From Cricetomys ansorgei (taxonomy: Eukaryota; Chordata; Mammalia; Rodentia; Nesomyidae), in assembly GCA_026225945.1 (NCBI GenBank), contig JAMJFZ010003656.1:1674001-1738000 (forward strand): a stretch of 64,000 nucleotides of DNA, written 5' to 3'. A program made the position numbers and the translations under genes. The notes beneath the pieces are model-generated. The model saw nothing but the letters and a program-made list of their open reading frames with translations, ran no database searches and was not told the DNA's origin. Of the stretch, positions 63,691-64,000 are shown piece by piece. How positions within the stretch are numbered: the first letter of the stretch is position 1; the number at the start of each line of letters is the position of its first letter.

Positions 63691-64000
63691 CAATCATTTC
63701 TAGATTACTAATACAATGTAAATGCCATATTGTTAAGCTGTGTTCGTTTTTTATTTTTAAAAATCAATGTTTTTATTACAGAATATTTGAAAAATACTGG
63801 CATACAAGAAGGGAAAGGGAAAATGATGCATTATTACAAAGCAACTCCTGGTATAATTTTGGTGTATATCTTTCCAGTCCATTTTCTACATATAGACACA
63901 TTTTTATATTATTTTATGTATTCTATTTTAAAATTAAAAGTTTGTTTTAGAACATTTCTGCAAATGTTTTCATTTAACTCACAACTTACAATTTTTAAAT
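63691..64000. other. Unassigned AT-rich stretch to window end
   Basis: TATATCTTTCCAGTCCATTTTCTAC resembles a segment I associate with old repeats, but I cannot assign it. No exon. Confidence 0.3.

Overview
This window is nuclear DNA from a muroid rodent. It is dense in B1, B2, B3, ID and B4/RSINE-type SINEs in both orientations, and carries Lx-like L1 copies, URR1-type hAT elements and (CA)n/(GGAA)n tracts, a mixture specific to mouse-, rat- and hamster-like rodents. The best preserved L1 3' UTR looks cricetid-like to me, but I cannot fix the genus. Older mammalian repeats (MIR, old L1M 3' ends) lie beneath. I found no complete protein-coding gene; the open frames are mostly short and fall in repeats or low-complexity DNA. 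The window looks like intronic and flanking DNA around one CpG-island promoter.

Layout: 1-7,350 is a medium-reiteration repeat edge followed by a nearly complete but dead L1 (ORF1, ORF2, 3' UTR on +). A second, antisense L1 3' fragment sits inside its ORF1. 7,350-31,670 is a patchwork of old L1 ORF2 pieces (mostly +), SINEs, microsatellites and short unassigned stretches. At 31,670-34,130 SINEs stop and a CpG island (about 32,320-33,960) appears. It carries GC boxes, NRF1-like CG runs, TCTCGCGAGA, a ZNF143/SBS site, a CACGTG E-box, a YY1-like site and an RFX X-box-like site. Several good splice donors on the minus strand suggest that a gene begins here and runs leftward; a divergent rightward transcript is possible. 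One 8-codon open segment ending exactly at a consensus donor (32,185-32,208, minus) is the only candidate for a first coding exon, and I do not recognise the protein.

From 34,130 to 64,000 the SINE/L1 patchwork resumes. It has two SINE-poor stretches (39,956-41,059 and 41,281-42,229), a possible solo LTR (about 42,230-42,800), a weak CpG-containing patch (52,270-52,520), two URR1-type hAT elements (one with a perfect 8-bp target duplication), an antisense L1 3' end (59,490-60,560) and long (CT)n(CA)n and (GAAA)n arrays.

I see no evidence for a new multi-gene system. The more unusual signals are structural: a 91-bp local copy inserted in a microsatellite, a B1-tail/(CA)n unit repeated three times, the nested L1 inverted repeat, and the promoter's motif set. 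Boundaries of old repeats are read by eye and may be off by tens of bases.
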